Both the position numbers and the translations under genes were made by a program. The notes beneath the pieces are model-generated. The model was not told where the DNA came from and searched no databases. It worked only from the letters and a program-made list of their open reading frames with translations. Positions 45,863 through 55,167 of a DNA stretch of 64,000 nt are shown piece by piece. The stretch spans positions 2,604,001 through 2,668,000 of the forward strand of contig NZ_CAJRAF010000002.1 in assembly GCF_907164905.1 (NCBI RefSeq), given 5' to 3'. Origin of the DNA: Dyadobacter sp. CECT 9275 (GTDB lineage Bacteria; Bacteroidota; Bacteroidia; Cytophagales; Spirosomataceae). Positions within the stretch are counted from its first letter, which is position 1; each line of letters opens with the position of its first letter.

Positions 45863-47092
45863 ATGGATTCTAATCTAGAAAAGTTACGCAGACTCATCGA
45901 ACAACGGTTGGGTTGGGGTTCTTCTGACGACTGGCAGGGGCGTGATTTCGACAAGTTGAGCGAACTCATATTCGAGCAAACGAAGGTGAGCCTCAGCGAT
46001 AGCACCTTGAAACGACTATGGGGGAAGATAAACTACCAATCACTGCCCAGTAGCACCACACTCGACACGCTCGCCCGGTTTGCGGGTTTCGATAGCTGGC
46101 GGGTGTTCGTGACGCAGTCTATTGCCGTGCCTCACCAAAACGCGACGATTGCCGAGAGTCGTGGCCAGTTATGGCTGGTAGTTGCCGGGGCGGCGATTTT
46201 ATCGGTAATTAGTGTGGTTATTTTTTTATCAACTCAACAGGCAGCAACTGACAACGCCGAATATAGTTTTAGCAGTAAGCATCTGGATCGCACGATACCC
46301 AATTCCGTTATCTTCACCTATGACGCAACAGCTGCCAGAGATTCTGTGTTTATTCAACTCGCCGGGGATGAGAAAAGGAAAACGGCGGTTGACAAAAACG
46401 CACATACCTTCTCGATCACCCATTACGAACCTGGTTTCTATAATCCACAGCTGGTGGTAGGTCAAAAAGTAGTCAAGACGCACGACGTATTGATCGCAAC
46501 AAAGGGGTGGTTAGCTTGGATCGCCAATGGTCCCATACCCGTGTATCTGGATAGCACGAGCTATATTTTTCCCGACAAACTTGAGTTTCCAGTACGGAGT
46601 CTGGTTGAAAAGGTGCCTGACTCCGAATCGACACCTTGTTACATTCGCTATTACAACGTCGGTAATTTCGGCAGTATACCCGTCACTGATTTTAGTTTCA
46701 GTACGCAGGTAAAAAGCAACTATAAATCCGGGGCGGCCGCCTGTCAGTATATCATCATCCAACTCATCACGGATGGTACGCCGATCAAGATACCCTTATC
46801 GGCCAAGGGCTGTGTCTCTGAATTGGCACTGACGAGTTTCGGCCAAATCGTGTCCGGCAGGCACGCTGATCTCTCCAACTTTGGCATCGATCCATCTTCT
46901 TGGGTCAATGTATCGTGCCGAAGTTATGCTAACAAGATTCAATATTTTGTGGATGGGAATCTTGCATATGAAGGTCACTTGCCCGATAGGAAAACCAACA
47001 TAGTTGGAGTGGGCTTCAGCTTTCTGGGTACCGGCGCAGCGAGACAGATCGAGTTAAAGGCGGGTGATCGCATGGTCTTTAAAGCGTTTTGA
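45863..47092 (+). CDS. Membrane-anchored putative DNA-binding protein with lectin-like C-domain
   Basis: 409 residues. The N-terminal 90 residues look like a helical DNA-binding domain (VSLSDSTLKRLWGKINYQSL, then TLDTLARFAGFDSWRVFVTQS). One membrane helix (LWLVVAGAAILSVISVVIFL, about residues 103-122) follows, and then about 280 residues of beta-rich outer domain (SFSTQVKSNYKSGAAACQYI, SWVNVSCRSYANKIQYFVDG). The plan is ToxR-like: sensor outside, HTH inside, one helix. The divergent serine hydrolase is a possible target. Confidence 0.65.
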   Translation: MDSNLEKLRRLIEQRLGWGSSDDWQGRDFDKLSELIFEQTKVSLSDSTLKRLWGKINYQSLPSSTTLDTLARFAGFDSWRVFVTQSIAVPHQNATIAESRGQLWLVVAGAAILSVISVVIFLSTQQAATDNAEYSFSSKHLDRTIPNSVIFTYDATAARDSVFIQLAGDEKRKTAVDKNAHTFSITHYEPGFYNPQLVVGQKVVKTHDVLIATKGWLAWIANGPIPVYLDSTSYIFPDKLEFPVRSLVEKVPDSESTPCYIRYYNVGNFGSIPVTDFSFSTQVKSNYKSGAAACQYIIIQLITDGTPIKIPLSAKGCVSELALTSFGQIVSGRHADLSNFGIDPSSWVNVSCRSYANKIQYFVDGNLAYEGHLPDRKTNIVGVGFSFLGTGAARQIELKAGDRMVFKAF

Positions 47093-47592
47093 CATTCATT
47101 GTGGGTTAATTTACGCTTACAGGTGGCTGTGTCCCGGCAATGGCTGCGCAGGCAAGGACGGGGAATGAGTTTAGGAATGCAACCTTAAACCACTCACATT
47201 GCACAGAGTGTCAAAGCTTTGGTACTTATATGGGAAAAGCATGGAGTGGGTATTTTGGATGATTTTTCACACTCTGCGTAATCGGCCCTGAGCTTGACGA
47301 TGTCTCAATTTTACATTAAATTTGGAGAGCGATTACAGGCCGAACGCGAGTTTTTTCTAGTAGGCTGAATCTCCTAAAATCAAATCCTGACACAGTTCAG
47401 CGTACACTCCCTAGAATATGCGAAATGTAGATCTCCATTCTCGAGAAGAAACTACTTTTTAAATTACCCCAACTTTTCAGACCGATCCCATTTTGCTGCT
47501 CTCAAAATGTTTACGAATAGTTTACGAATTAAAAAATCAGTCACAACATATTGACACAAGGATTTTCTATCTTCTTGTGAACATGCATCTGT
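47093..47592. other. Intergenic region downstream of the regulator
   Basis: About 500 bp without a supported gene. Confidence 0.4.
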
Positions 47593-48201
47593 CTATAGGT
47601 TTATTACTGAATCCAACGCATCATCCGTCGTCTTATTAATAAAATTGCTTTGATACCCCATTGTAGTTTTAATATCCGAATGCCGGTAAAGTCTTTGAAG
47701 AATATTAGCAGGAATACGATCTGCAGATATCTGTGCGAAAGAGTGACGCGCAATATGCATGGAAAGCGGCTTAGTTAGTTGAAGTTTAACTGCGACATTC
47801 TTGAGATAATCGTTACAACTTCTAACCCGAGCCTTAATATAACTTTGTACCTCATACGATTTAGAGAGATCTGGCATTTTAGCGAGATCAAAAAAGACGA
47901 GATCATGAGCGTTATTCCTTGGATACTGTTGCAAGATCTCCAATACTTTCTCTGGAACCTTCAACGAACCAGCTTTGAGATTCTTACCCATAGCGTAATA
48001 AAGACGGCCATTTTGAAAGTCAGACCATTTCAACCTTAAAACATCCGAAATCCGCATTCCTGCAAAATAGAAAGATACAAGCCAAAGGTTTCGTGCATGG
48101 TTTTCACCGAATGGTAAGTCTAACGCTTCTAGCGCCTTCACTTCCTCAGCGTTTAAGCCGATTTTTAAACTATCGGGAAACTTAATAACCGTCTTTCCTT
48201 T
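47593..48201 (-). pseudogene. int: Tyrosine integrase, C-terminal part (split by IS21 copy 2)
   Basis: Encodes the catalytic domain of a Bacteroidota phage-type integrase: Arg in GMRISDVLRLKW, HxxR in MHIARHSF, His in LYRHSDIKTTMGY, and the nucleophile Tyr in the same segment. Its frame begins at the target duplication, and joining it to 50835-51428 gives one continuous ORF of about 400 codons. It is separated from its N-terminus and start codon by IS21 copy 2, so it is inactive unless the IS excises precisely. Confidence 0.9.
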
Positions 48202-48320
48202 GGGTATTTCGGAGAAGTTGACCACCTGATTCCGTGGCAAATTGACCACCTAATTAACTGGCGGCCGGTAGTAGAAAATGCTAGTAGAAGCGATTCAAAA
48301 TTAGTAAATAAAAGTTATAA

Positions 48321-49070
48321 TTATTCGTAGCTGGTTTCGAGCTCCGTTTTTCGTTTTCTTCTCATTGATTCCCCCTTTAATTCAACCCGGTGTGCATCAT
48401 GTACTATACGATCTAAAATGGCATCAGCAATGGTTTTTTCTCCTATTACTTCATGCCATTTGCTAACAGGCAACTGAGAAGTAATTATCAGGGATGTTTT
48501 TCCGTGCCTGTCTTCTATGATTTCCATCAGTGCTGCCCGGCTCTGGGCATCGAACGGCTGGATACCAAAGTCGTCCAGGATAAGAAGTTGTTGCCGTTCT
48601 ATTTTTGTAATTTCTTTGATATAGGATCCATCCGCCTTGGCCATTTTGAGTTTGGCAAACAATTTGGGAGTACTGGCATACATTACGCGGTAGCCAAGTA
48701 TACATGCCTGATGACCAATCGCAGATGCTACATAGCTTTTACCGATTCCGGTACTGCCTGTGATCAGTAGGTTTTCATTTCGGCCAATAAAGGAGCATTC
48801 TGCTAGGCGCATGATCTGATTACGGTCAATACTTCTATCAGCATGATAGTGGATATTTTCGACCATGGCCTTATAGCGGAACCGTGCGTACAAGATCTGG
48901 CGTTCGACCCGACGGTTATTTCTGTCATCCCATTCAGCGTCAACTAGATGAGCTAAAAGCTCATCCGCCGTGTAATCATTAGTCTTTCCACTTTCCAGGC
49001 TACTTTTAAAGGCATGGAACATGCCGTAAAATTTTAGCTTGCGTAACTTTTCCAAAGTGTTTGTGTTCAT
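48321..49070 (-). CDS. istB: IstB helper ATPase of IS21 copy 2
   Basis: 249 residues, uninterrupted. Walker A GSTGIGKSYVASAIGHQ and Walker B LLILDDFGIQ as in DnaC-like ATPases; starts MNTNTLEKLRKLKFYGMFHAF. It assists target choice by IstA. It follows istA after about 20 bp. Serves as the uninterrupted reference for istB of copy 1. Confidence 0.95.
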   Translation of the reverse strand: MNTNTLEKLRKLKFYGMFHAFKSSLESGKTNDYTADELLAHLVDAEWDDRNNRRVERQILYARFRYKAMVENIHYHADRSIDRNQIMRLAECSFIGRNENLLITGSTGIGKSYVASAIGHQACILGYRVMYASTPKLFAKLKMAKADGSYIKEITKIERQQLLILDDFGIQPFDAQSRAALMEIIEDRHGKTSLIITSQLPVSKWHEVIGEKTIADAILDRIVHDAHRVELKGESMRRKRKTELETSYE

Positions 49071-49091
49071 TTTTATTAATTGTTTAAAGGA

Positions 49092-50669
49092 TTATTGATA
49101 ATAGTCTTCGCCTCTGATATTATCGTGTTTGGGCATGGGTAATTCGTCTGCAAACAGGCTGTCTTCATATTGATCCATATTTTTTTCCAGTATAGTCTGG
49201 ATTGTTTTATAGTTGTAGATACCATAGCTTAAAGCCCTTTGGCACGCGCTGATCAGGCGTTGTTCACCAGCTTTCTTCGCAAAAGAGAGGATACCAATAC
49301 AGGAGCGGTAGGCCTGTTCGGGATGCTGTTTGCGATCCAGGATTTTAAGAATATACAACCTGACATCTTCATGGATCGAGGAAGCCCACTCCAAGAATCG
49401 ATCTGGTGTCCAGTCTGTTACGAAGCGGTGTGTACTGGCCAGATGTTCTTTATCGGTAGAATAATTATAGGGACTTTTAAGCCTTTTATGAAGGGCGATA
49501 CGTTCGTAATGATAATATGCTTCAACCACAGAATTGGAATACAACAACTTGACTTTCTTGCCGATAAACCGGTATGGGACACTATAATAGTGCTTGTCAA
49601 CGCTCAGGCAGACATGTCCGTTCTTCATTACAGTGGCATGTAGCTGTTTTTTGAACTCATAATGCAGGATCGGAAGCGGGGCCAGAGCACTGCGCTCAAT
49701 TTCTTCAAACTGGAGTCTGCGACTGTAATTACGGCCCCGAAGCAGTTGGTTATTATGAGCCTCGAGAGCAATCAATATAGCTGCGTTTAACTCTGTCAGT
49801 GAGTTGTAAACCTGCTTTCTTAAAGGCGCATAAATACGGCTGTAAACGATTTTGACAGCACCTTCCACCAACGCCTTATCTCTTGGCCGGTAAGCGCGTG
49901 CAGGTAATATCGTAGTCCCATAATGATCAGCAAAATCGGCAAAGGCCTCGTTCAGCGTAGGTTCGTATTTATTGCTTTTTATAACAGCAGCTTTAAGGTT
50001 ATCCGGAACAATTGCTGCCGGCACACCACCGATATAATGAAGTGCATTCTCGCAAGCTGCGATCAGATCTTCTTTTTGCTGGCTACTGACTGCTTCCACG
50101 TAAGTGAGTTGACTCGCTCCCAGGATAGCCACAAACACTTCAACCTCAGTTAATTCACCAGTCTCTTTATCTACAATACTTAATTTAACACCTGCAAAAT
50201 CGATGTACAGCTTATCGCCGGCCTTATGGTCCTGATGCATCACAGGGTTAACGCGGGCCTTCCATTTGGTCAGATGAAAGCAAAACTGGGTATAAGCAAA
50301 TCCTTCCGGAAATTCCTTTTTATAGGCTTCCCAAAGCATATGACGGGTAACACCTGTCCGTTTTAATTCTTTGTCTATTTGCGGAAAACAACGTTGCAGA
50401 TTCAACAATCTGTCTTGCGGTGGCTGCTGTTTAACCGTTCCGAAAAAGTCATCCAGCTCTTTATCATTCAGGCTGTTGATCTGTTCAAAGGTAAGTCCGC
50501 TCGCATCAAAAGTGGTCATGTACTTCTTAGCGGTATTGCGGGAAACACCTGTCTGTTCCGCTATCCAGAGCTTGCTGCGGCCCTGGCTGTACATCCGTAA
50601 AATCTGTCTTATTTTGCTCATGCTGATTGTCGAATTGGCCATACCTTTTACACGATTGGTTCGTGCCAA
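49092..50669 (-). CDS. istA: IstA transposase of IS21 copy 2
   Basis: 525 residues if started at 50669; starts at 50642 or 50621 (MSKIRQILRMYSQGRSK) are also possible, the latter corresponding to the rescue ATG of copy 1. HTH, DDE core with YIDFAGVKLSI, AAIVPDN and VEGAVKIVYSR. Intact. Reference for the insertions in copy 1. Confidence 0.95.
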   Translation of the reverse strand: MARTNRVKGMANSTISMSKIRQILRMYSQGRSKLWIAEQTGVSRNTAKKYMTTFDASGLTFEQINSLNDKELDDFFGTVKQQPPQDRLLNLQRCFPQIDKELKRTGVTRHMLWEAYKKEFPEGFAYTQFCFHLTKWKARVNPVMHQDHKAGDKLYIDFAGVKLSIVDKETGELTEVEVFVAILGASQLTYVEAVSSQQKEDLIAACENALHYIGGVPAAIVPDNLKAAVIKSNKYEPTLNEAFADFADHYGTTILPARAYRPRDKALVEGAVKIVYSRIYAPLRKQVYNSLTELNAAILIALEAHNNQLLRGRNYSRRLQFEEIERSALAPLPILHYEFKKQLHATVMKNGHVCLSVDKHYYSVPYRFIGKKVKLLYSNSVVEAYYHYERIALHKRLKSPYNYSTDKEHLASTHRFVTDWTPDRFLEWASSIHEDVRLYILKILDRKQHPEQAYRSCIGILSFAKKAGEQRLISACQRALSYGIYNYKTIQTILEKNMDQYEDSLFADELPMPKHDNIRGEDYYQ

Positions 50670-50706
50670 AAATATGGTTGATTCTACAGCATTTTCTAAT
50701 CTCTCA

Positions 50707-50814
50707 GGTGGTCAGTTTACTCCGGAATCAGGTGGTCAGTTTGATCCGAAATGGGGTGGTCAATTTCGCCCGGAACAGGTGGTCAGTTTAAACCGAATTG
50801 GGGTGGTCAGTTTC
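50707..50814. repeat. Five tandem GGTGGTCAGTTT repeats at the IS21 copy 2 istA end
   Basis: Five near-identical repeats (GGTGGTCAGTTT; one reads CAATTT) spaced about 23 bp. Copy 1 has only two at the same end. IS21 termini carry such multiple transposase-binding sites, but five is on the high side in my reading of this element. Confidence 0.8.
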
Positions 50815-50827
50815 ACCGAATTTTCCA

Positions 50828-51428
50828 TTCCTTTACCAAATGGATAATTTTTCCTGTCAGTAACACCATCTGCGACAGCTCTATTGTATATCGTTCTGAT
50901 TACAACCAAGTGATTGACTGCAGTCCTCTCGGTAACGCCAAAAGTTCCGATCAAATAGGCTTTGAACTTTTTCAAGAGGCCGGGACTTATTTCGGAAAAG
51001 TTTATTTCCTCATTTTTCAAAAATTTCTTAAATCTGTTAACCCTTGGTTCATCTGCAGATCTTTGATTAAACCTTCCCGTAGATTTTAGTTGATCAAGGT
51101 ATAGGTTTGCTTGTTTGAAGAATGTCCCGTCCTTGGAAGCTGTGACTGCCCTTTTAATCGCCTTTGCTGATGTGTCAGTGTTGTTTGTTTCCATCTCAAG
51201 AAGCTTGTCAGTCGCCTCAGACACCTTCTTTGCAATTAGATTATTTATCCTGGCAGAATTAGGGTGGGACTTCTTCACTATTTGTCTCGCCTCATCCCAT
51301 TGATCAGGTAAAATGCTATGCCCGATGCTCTTCTGTGACATTTTTCTGTCTTTAATTATCCGCAGATAGAGATTATGTTCTCCATCTTTATTCGGGGTTT
51401 TTCGAAAAACGATACTTACCGATGCCAT
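50828..51428 (-). pseudogene. int: Tyrosine integrase, N-terminal part (split by IS21 copy 2)
   Basis: Starts MASVSIVFRKTPNKDGEHNLYLRI, the arm-binding domain of Bacteroidota integrases, followed by the SAM-like core-binding domain (FKKFLKNEEINFSEISPGLLKKF). It ends in frame at the target duplication (KNYPFGKG|). It lies 160 bp from the tRNA-Leu fragment, as expected for an integrase beside its attachment site. Removing the IS and one duplicate rejoins it with 47593-48201. Confidence 0.9.
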
Positions 51429-51584
51429 ATGTGATCTGTTTGATGAACAAATGTAATGGATTCATGCCAAACATTTGCCAAACATTTGGCGGTTTTATAA
51501 AGATTTTTACGAATCTAACAATTTTTAAATAACTGATAATCAGATTATATTGAAACATATGAAGCCATATAAAACCAAAAATAA

Positions 51585-51643
51585 CAGGACTTAAAATCCT
51601 GTGAGCCGAAACGCTCGTACGGGTTCGATTCCCGTCCCCGGTA
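51585..51643 (+). tRNA. tRNA-Leu(UAA) 3' part (attachment-site remnant)
   Basis: Anticodon arm CAGGACTTAAAATCCTG (loop CTTAAAA, anticodon TAA), a long variable arm, a T-arm ACGGG-TTCGATT-CCCGT and a 3' acceptor strand CCCCGGT plus A. The D-arm and 5' acceptor strand are missing; the bases to the left are AT-rich and do not fold as a tRNA. This is the 3' end of a tRNA-Leu gene as left or duplicated by an integrating element. Confidence 0.85.
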
Positions 51644-51652
51644 CTGATTATG

Positions 51653-51687
51653 AGAGGGTTACGCATTTGATTGCGTAACCTCTTTTT
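51653..51687 (+). terminator. Rho-independent terminator after the tRNA-Leu fragment
   Basis: GAGGGTTACGCA / TGCGTAACCTC stem (one bulged G), then a run of T. It probably terminated the original tRNA transcript. Confidence 0.75.
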
Positions 51688-51835
51688 CATAGGTACAACA
51701 TCATAAGGGATCAAGCGGGATTTCTGGGGGGGCGGTCAAGCATAGATGTTGGCTAGTCTGAATAAAAAAAGAACGGCACGTCCCTCACACCTCTCTGAGT
51801 CGATCTGAATGTTTTGATTTTGCACGGATATTTAA

Positions 51836-51931
51836 TTACAGATTTAGCACACTGTCCAATGCTTGATCCGTCGTAGCGAAAACGAATTGCCCTCGCTATC
51901 TCGTTCATTATTTTGATATCTGAATGACGAC
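51836..51931 (-). pseudogene. Second tyrosine integrase C-terminal relic
   Basis: In two frames on the minus strand it reads CRHSDIKI and, further on, TDQALDSVLNL followed by a stop. This matches the C-terminal end of the nearby integrase (RHSDIKTT ... TDDALDSVINL). The rest is gone and a frame change separates the pieces. It lies on the other side of the tRNA-Leu fragment. Confidence 0.6.
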
Positions 51932-51963
51932 ATACGACTTTGTTATTGACAAATAAACAAATT

Positions 51964-54486
51964 TCATTTCACTTCAAACTCTTGCTGCCCATAAATCAGG
52001 TCATTACTACCAATTCCCTGGACTACAATTCTAAACTTCCCTGTAATGTCTCCGGTGAAGAATGAGCAATCAACTTCACCTTGATCATTAATGACCAAGC
52101 CGGATTTCCAGTAAAGTGTGGAAAGGAGCTGCGGATCTGTAAAGTCTTTGAGTTGCTCGTCGAATCCGTAGAATTCTCGGGCCGTGTAGATGCCATTGAG
52201 TTTGAAAATGGTTTTGTCTTGCTCCGCCATGCAACCTGAATACACAACTTTTCTTGACTTCCATTCCCATTCGCTGTTATCTCCTATATATCCAATTAAC
52301 TCTCCGGACATGCTTAATTTTGCAATACCATCTTGGTACAATTCTCCTTTTTTAGGTTGGCGTCGGTTAGGATCATCTTTGGTTGAATAATACAACGGCG
52401 AGATGTGGGGATAGTAAAGCACATTGCCAATTACATAATCCCCACAGGCATTGGTTCCTCTTTTCCCTCCGTAAATTGAGTTGTTGCGTCCTCCGACTCT
52501 TACGATTACTTCCTTAAGTTGTGTAGCATGCTCCATTCCTTTTAGCATGGATTCTCTGCTACTTTGTCCGGCAGATGTAAGACCGCTGGTTGTTATTAGG
52601 ATCGTTTTAGCGAGATTTTTATTTACTTCCCAAAAAGGATCTTCCAGCTCAATACTGTAGCCATCCTTGTTTTGCATATTCACCGATGCTCTCAGTGCCT
52701 TGCCGGAAGGAACCAGTAAATCAGGGTATGGAATTTCAAAAATCCCTCCAGGGTTAGTAGAGTAGACACTGACGTCTTTTACATCTTTCATGATGTTTAA
52801 ATCAACAGCTTTTTTTAAGGGCTTGCCAAGGTAAAGAACCTTTCCGCTGACTGTAAGTGAACTTGGGGTTTGGGCGGTGTCGCCAGGAGAACTAGTTAGT
52901 AAATCTTGCCAGGTATATTTTCTCCACCCTTTGATAAGAAGAATGTGCTCCAGAAAGGATTTGTTTTCAAACCTCCTTCCTGCGGGATCCAGTGGAAGAG
53001 TCCCCAGACTGGAATTCAGGAAAATATAGCTTTCAATATCCTGTTCGTTGGCGGGATCGAAGCGGTTCTCCTGTACGCAGGCGATGGATACGATACCTTG
53101 TACGGGTTGGTTGGATTGATCTTTGAACTGGAGTTTGGTTGAAATCTTCTCACGTTTTAAATAGGTCTTTTTTAATTCTTCGGAGCTCATTTCTATCCGG
53201 CGGTCGTAGTGAGCGAAAAAGATGCGCTCTACGACGGGTCGTCCTTCTTCATCCAGGATCGTAATCGTCGCCAGCCCTTTTGGAACAGCGGCCAGTACTA
53301 CGGTCTTATCAACCCGACTTTTTTGCATAGCAACCAGAAAAGAGGCGTAGCCTTCGCGGTAATCATGAATCAACACCTGCAAATTTTTACCAACCTGCCC
53401 CTCAATCTGGAATGATAAGGTGTCGTTTACGACAGCCTGCTTGAGATGAAGGGCAATGCCATCCGGCAGTATCTCAGGCAAATAGTAAACGGTGTCTTTG
53501 GGGAGTATTTTATTTTGCTCAACCTGTACACTGTACCGACATTTACGATCAGGGACGAAACTAAAAGCACCAACACCATAACTGGTTGTACTTATGGTGT
53601 CGATCGGAGTGTTGTCTTTAAACAAAATTCCTTGTATTGGTACCGATAGATTTTGTGTGGTTTTGGTTTCCCAGCCAACCGTAGCAGTAAGCCCATCAAC
53701 CAGGTGTCCTCCTTCGGGATAGAACTTTGCGACTATTCCTTTTGAAAGTTTGGATGGCAACGGAACTGTAACATATTGTATATCGTCGTTATACCTAGCA
53801 GAAATCAGCATTGTCGGTTGTTGTTCGCTGAACTCGTCTGTAGAAATGGTGATTATACTGGTGTTGTTACCATCGATTTTGGCTACTACCGGTGTTGCTT
53901 TGCCAATACTGTACTCCACAACAGGCTTTACTCTGGACTTTGGATCGGGTAGTTCCAGCTGAACTTTGACCCGGAGTTTGCCATCAATGTCCACAGTGTC
54001 CAATAACATCGTGCTGACGGAAAACGGGCTCTCTGTAATACTTTTAATGGTTAACTTTTGTACAAAAAGGATAATAGGTAATTGGTTTTTGTCGACCACA
54101 TCGGTGTAAGCAATCAGCTGATAATTTCCAGGCGGTAGCGAATCGGGAAGAGCCATGTTGCCGGAAGCCAATCCATTTTCCATGGCAAATTTATCTTGCA
54201 ACTGTACTTTCTGGTTGGCCTCTCTGACGAGGACTAGTGATAAAATAGTATGCTTACTGAAATCTACCGACTCACTTCTGACAACATAAGCACTGAACCA
54301 GATGTTTTCGTTATTGGTATAGATGTTTTTATCGGTATGGACAAAAAGCAGGTTGCTGGGGCTGTTTTTTGAATAAAATCGAAGCTTTTCAAGAAAAACA
54401 TTATCTTCCAGTTGTTTGGACTGAGCAGTTGAGTCAAAAGAATTGGCAAAAAGAATCAAGAAAATATAAACAGAAATGTATCTCAT
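51964..54486 (-). CDS. Large secreted macroglobulin-like (MG2) surface protein
   Basis: 840 residues with a signal peptide (MRYISVYIFLILFANSFDSTAQ). The first domains (FVHTDKNIYTNNENIWFSAYVV, then SLPPGNYQLIAYTD) are MG2-like beta domains of the alpha-2-macroglobulin type. A middle carboxypeptidase-like or plug-like section and a GGRNNSIYGGKRGTNACGD segment follow. Proteins of this plan are common outer-membrane-associated proteins in Bacteroidota; function not established. Confidence 0.65.
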   Translation of the reverse strand: MRYISVYIFLILFANSFDSTAQSKQLEDNVFLEKLRFYSKNSPSNLLFVHTDKNIYTNNENIWFSAYVVRSESVDFSKHTILSLVLVREANQKVQLQDKFAMENGLASGNMALPDSLPPGNYQLIAYTDVVDKNQLPIILFVQKLTIKSITESPFSVSTMLLDTVDIDGKLRVKVQLELPDPKSRVKPVVEYSIGKATPVVAKIDGNNTSIITISTDEFSEQQPTMLISARYNDDIQYVTVPLPSKLSKGIVAKFYPEGGHLVDGLTATVGWETKTTQNLSVPIQGILFKDNTPIDTISTTSYGVGAFSFVPDRKCRYSVQVEQNKILPKDTVYYLPEILPDGIALHLKQAVVNDTLSFQIEGQVGKNLQVLIHDYREGYASFLVAMQKSRVDKTVVLAAVPKGLATITILDEEGRPVVERIFFAHYDRRIEMSSEELKKTYLKREKISTKLQFKDQSNQPVQGIVSIACVQENRFDPANEQDIESYIFLNSSLGTLPLDPAGRRFENKSFLEHILLIKGWRKYTWQDLLTSSPGDTAQTPSSLTVSGKVLYLGKPLKKAVDLNIMKDVKDVSVYSTNPGGIFEIPYPDLLVPSGKALRASVNMQNKDGYSIELEDPFWEVNKNLAKTILITTSGLTSAGQSSRESMLKGMEHATQLKEVIVRVGGRNNSIYGGKRGTNACGDYVIGNVLYYPHISPLYYSTKDDPNRRQPKKGELYQDGIAKLSMSGELIGYIGDNSEWEWKSRKVVYSGCMAEQDKTIFKLNGIYTAREFYGFDEQLKDFTDPQLLSTLYWKSGLVINDQGEVDCSFFTGDITGKFRIVVQGIGSNDLIYGQQEFEVK

Positions 54487-54891
54487 CCTGGTCGTCAGTT
54501 CATTATTTAACTGTAAAGGCTCTTACAGCTTCGGACATTTTTAAGTGGTATAGTCTCACAGTTTACCTATATCTTAGTAAAAAGACGGTTATCTTAAAAT
54601 CTATTGAATTTCATTGCAGCATGCATTAACCGGACAGCACATTAAGCCTAGCTCCCCCCCTGCCCCAGAATTCTTGGGGGTCAAAATGAGTCTCTATGCA
54701 GCTAGATCGGCTAACCTGAAAATAGAAAAATGAAATAAAATAAAATTCAACATAGGTCGCAAAGCAGTACGCTCCGGCGCTCCGGCTCCTTTTTTGATAC
54801 CGGTAAAATTTCTTCTGTAAATTACCGTTTTGTATCTTATAGCTCTTCAATGTAAATCTGCATTAAACAGTAAGCTTTGAAACTCATAACA
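54487..54891. other. Intergenic region with one micro-insertion
   Basis: No supported gene; the minus-strand frame at 54626-54850 has no recognisable motif. The 16-mer at 54770 lies here. Confidence 0.4.
54770..54785 (-). repeat. 16-bp GC-rich micro-repeat
   Basis: CGCTCCGGCGCTCCGG, on the minus strand two perfect octamers CCGGAGCG. It differs at two positions from the complement of the 27861 copy. It stands out from a very AT-rich surrounding, but there is no reference to prove insertion. Confidence 0.6.
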
Positions 54892-55141
54892 TAAGACACC
54901 GATACCATTTTTCAAAATTCAAGCATCCTCCAACAACGGGATCGTAGAGGGTGACAAGTACCAGCTTTATTTTTATGACAGAGTTTGGCGAGATGCCGGC
55001 ATTAAAATGACAGAAGGGAACTTTCTGGATTTCAGAGGCATCCCCTCTAACACAATATATTGGCTAAGGGACATCTCCACTGGGAAAGAAGAACTGTCCT
55101 TCAGGTATATTCATGACAGACAGGTCTTTCTCAATAACTAA
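54892..55141 (+). pseudogene. C-terminal fragment of a secreted Bacteroidota protein
   Basis: An open frame without a start: PFFKIQASSNNGIVEGDKYQLYFYDR, then GIPSNTIYWLRDISTGKEELSFRYI and TAA at 55139-55141. The last part resembles the conserved C-terminal end (LLWLxxLTRGKEERIFTY) of large transglutaminase-like or surface proteins in this phylum. The upstream part of the gene is missing. Confidence 0.45.
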
Positions 55142-55167
55142 GTCACACAATTATCCGGTAAACTGCA

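Larger units (their letters stand above)
48202..50827 (-). mobile_element. IS21-family element, copy 2 (intact)
   Basis: 2626 bp, flanked by the 7-bp direct repeat TTCCTTT (48195-48201 and 50828-50834). The ends are as in copy 1. istA and istB are intact and no GC-rich micro-insertions are present. It is inserted in codons of the integrase gene. Confidence 0.95.

Noticed and set aside
51388..51714. Minus-strand ORF of 108 codons over the tRNA-Leu fragment
   Set aside because: The translation (GDGNRTRTSVSAHRILSP) is the well-known spurious reading of a tRNA-Leu gene in antisense.
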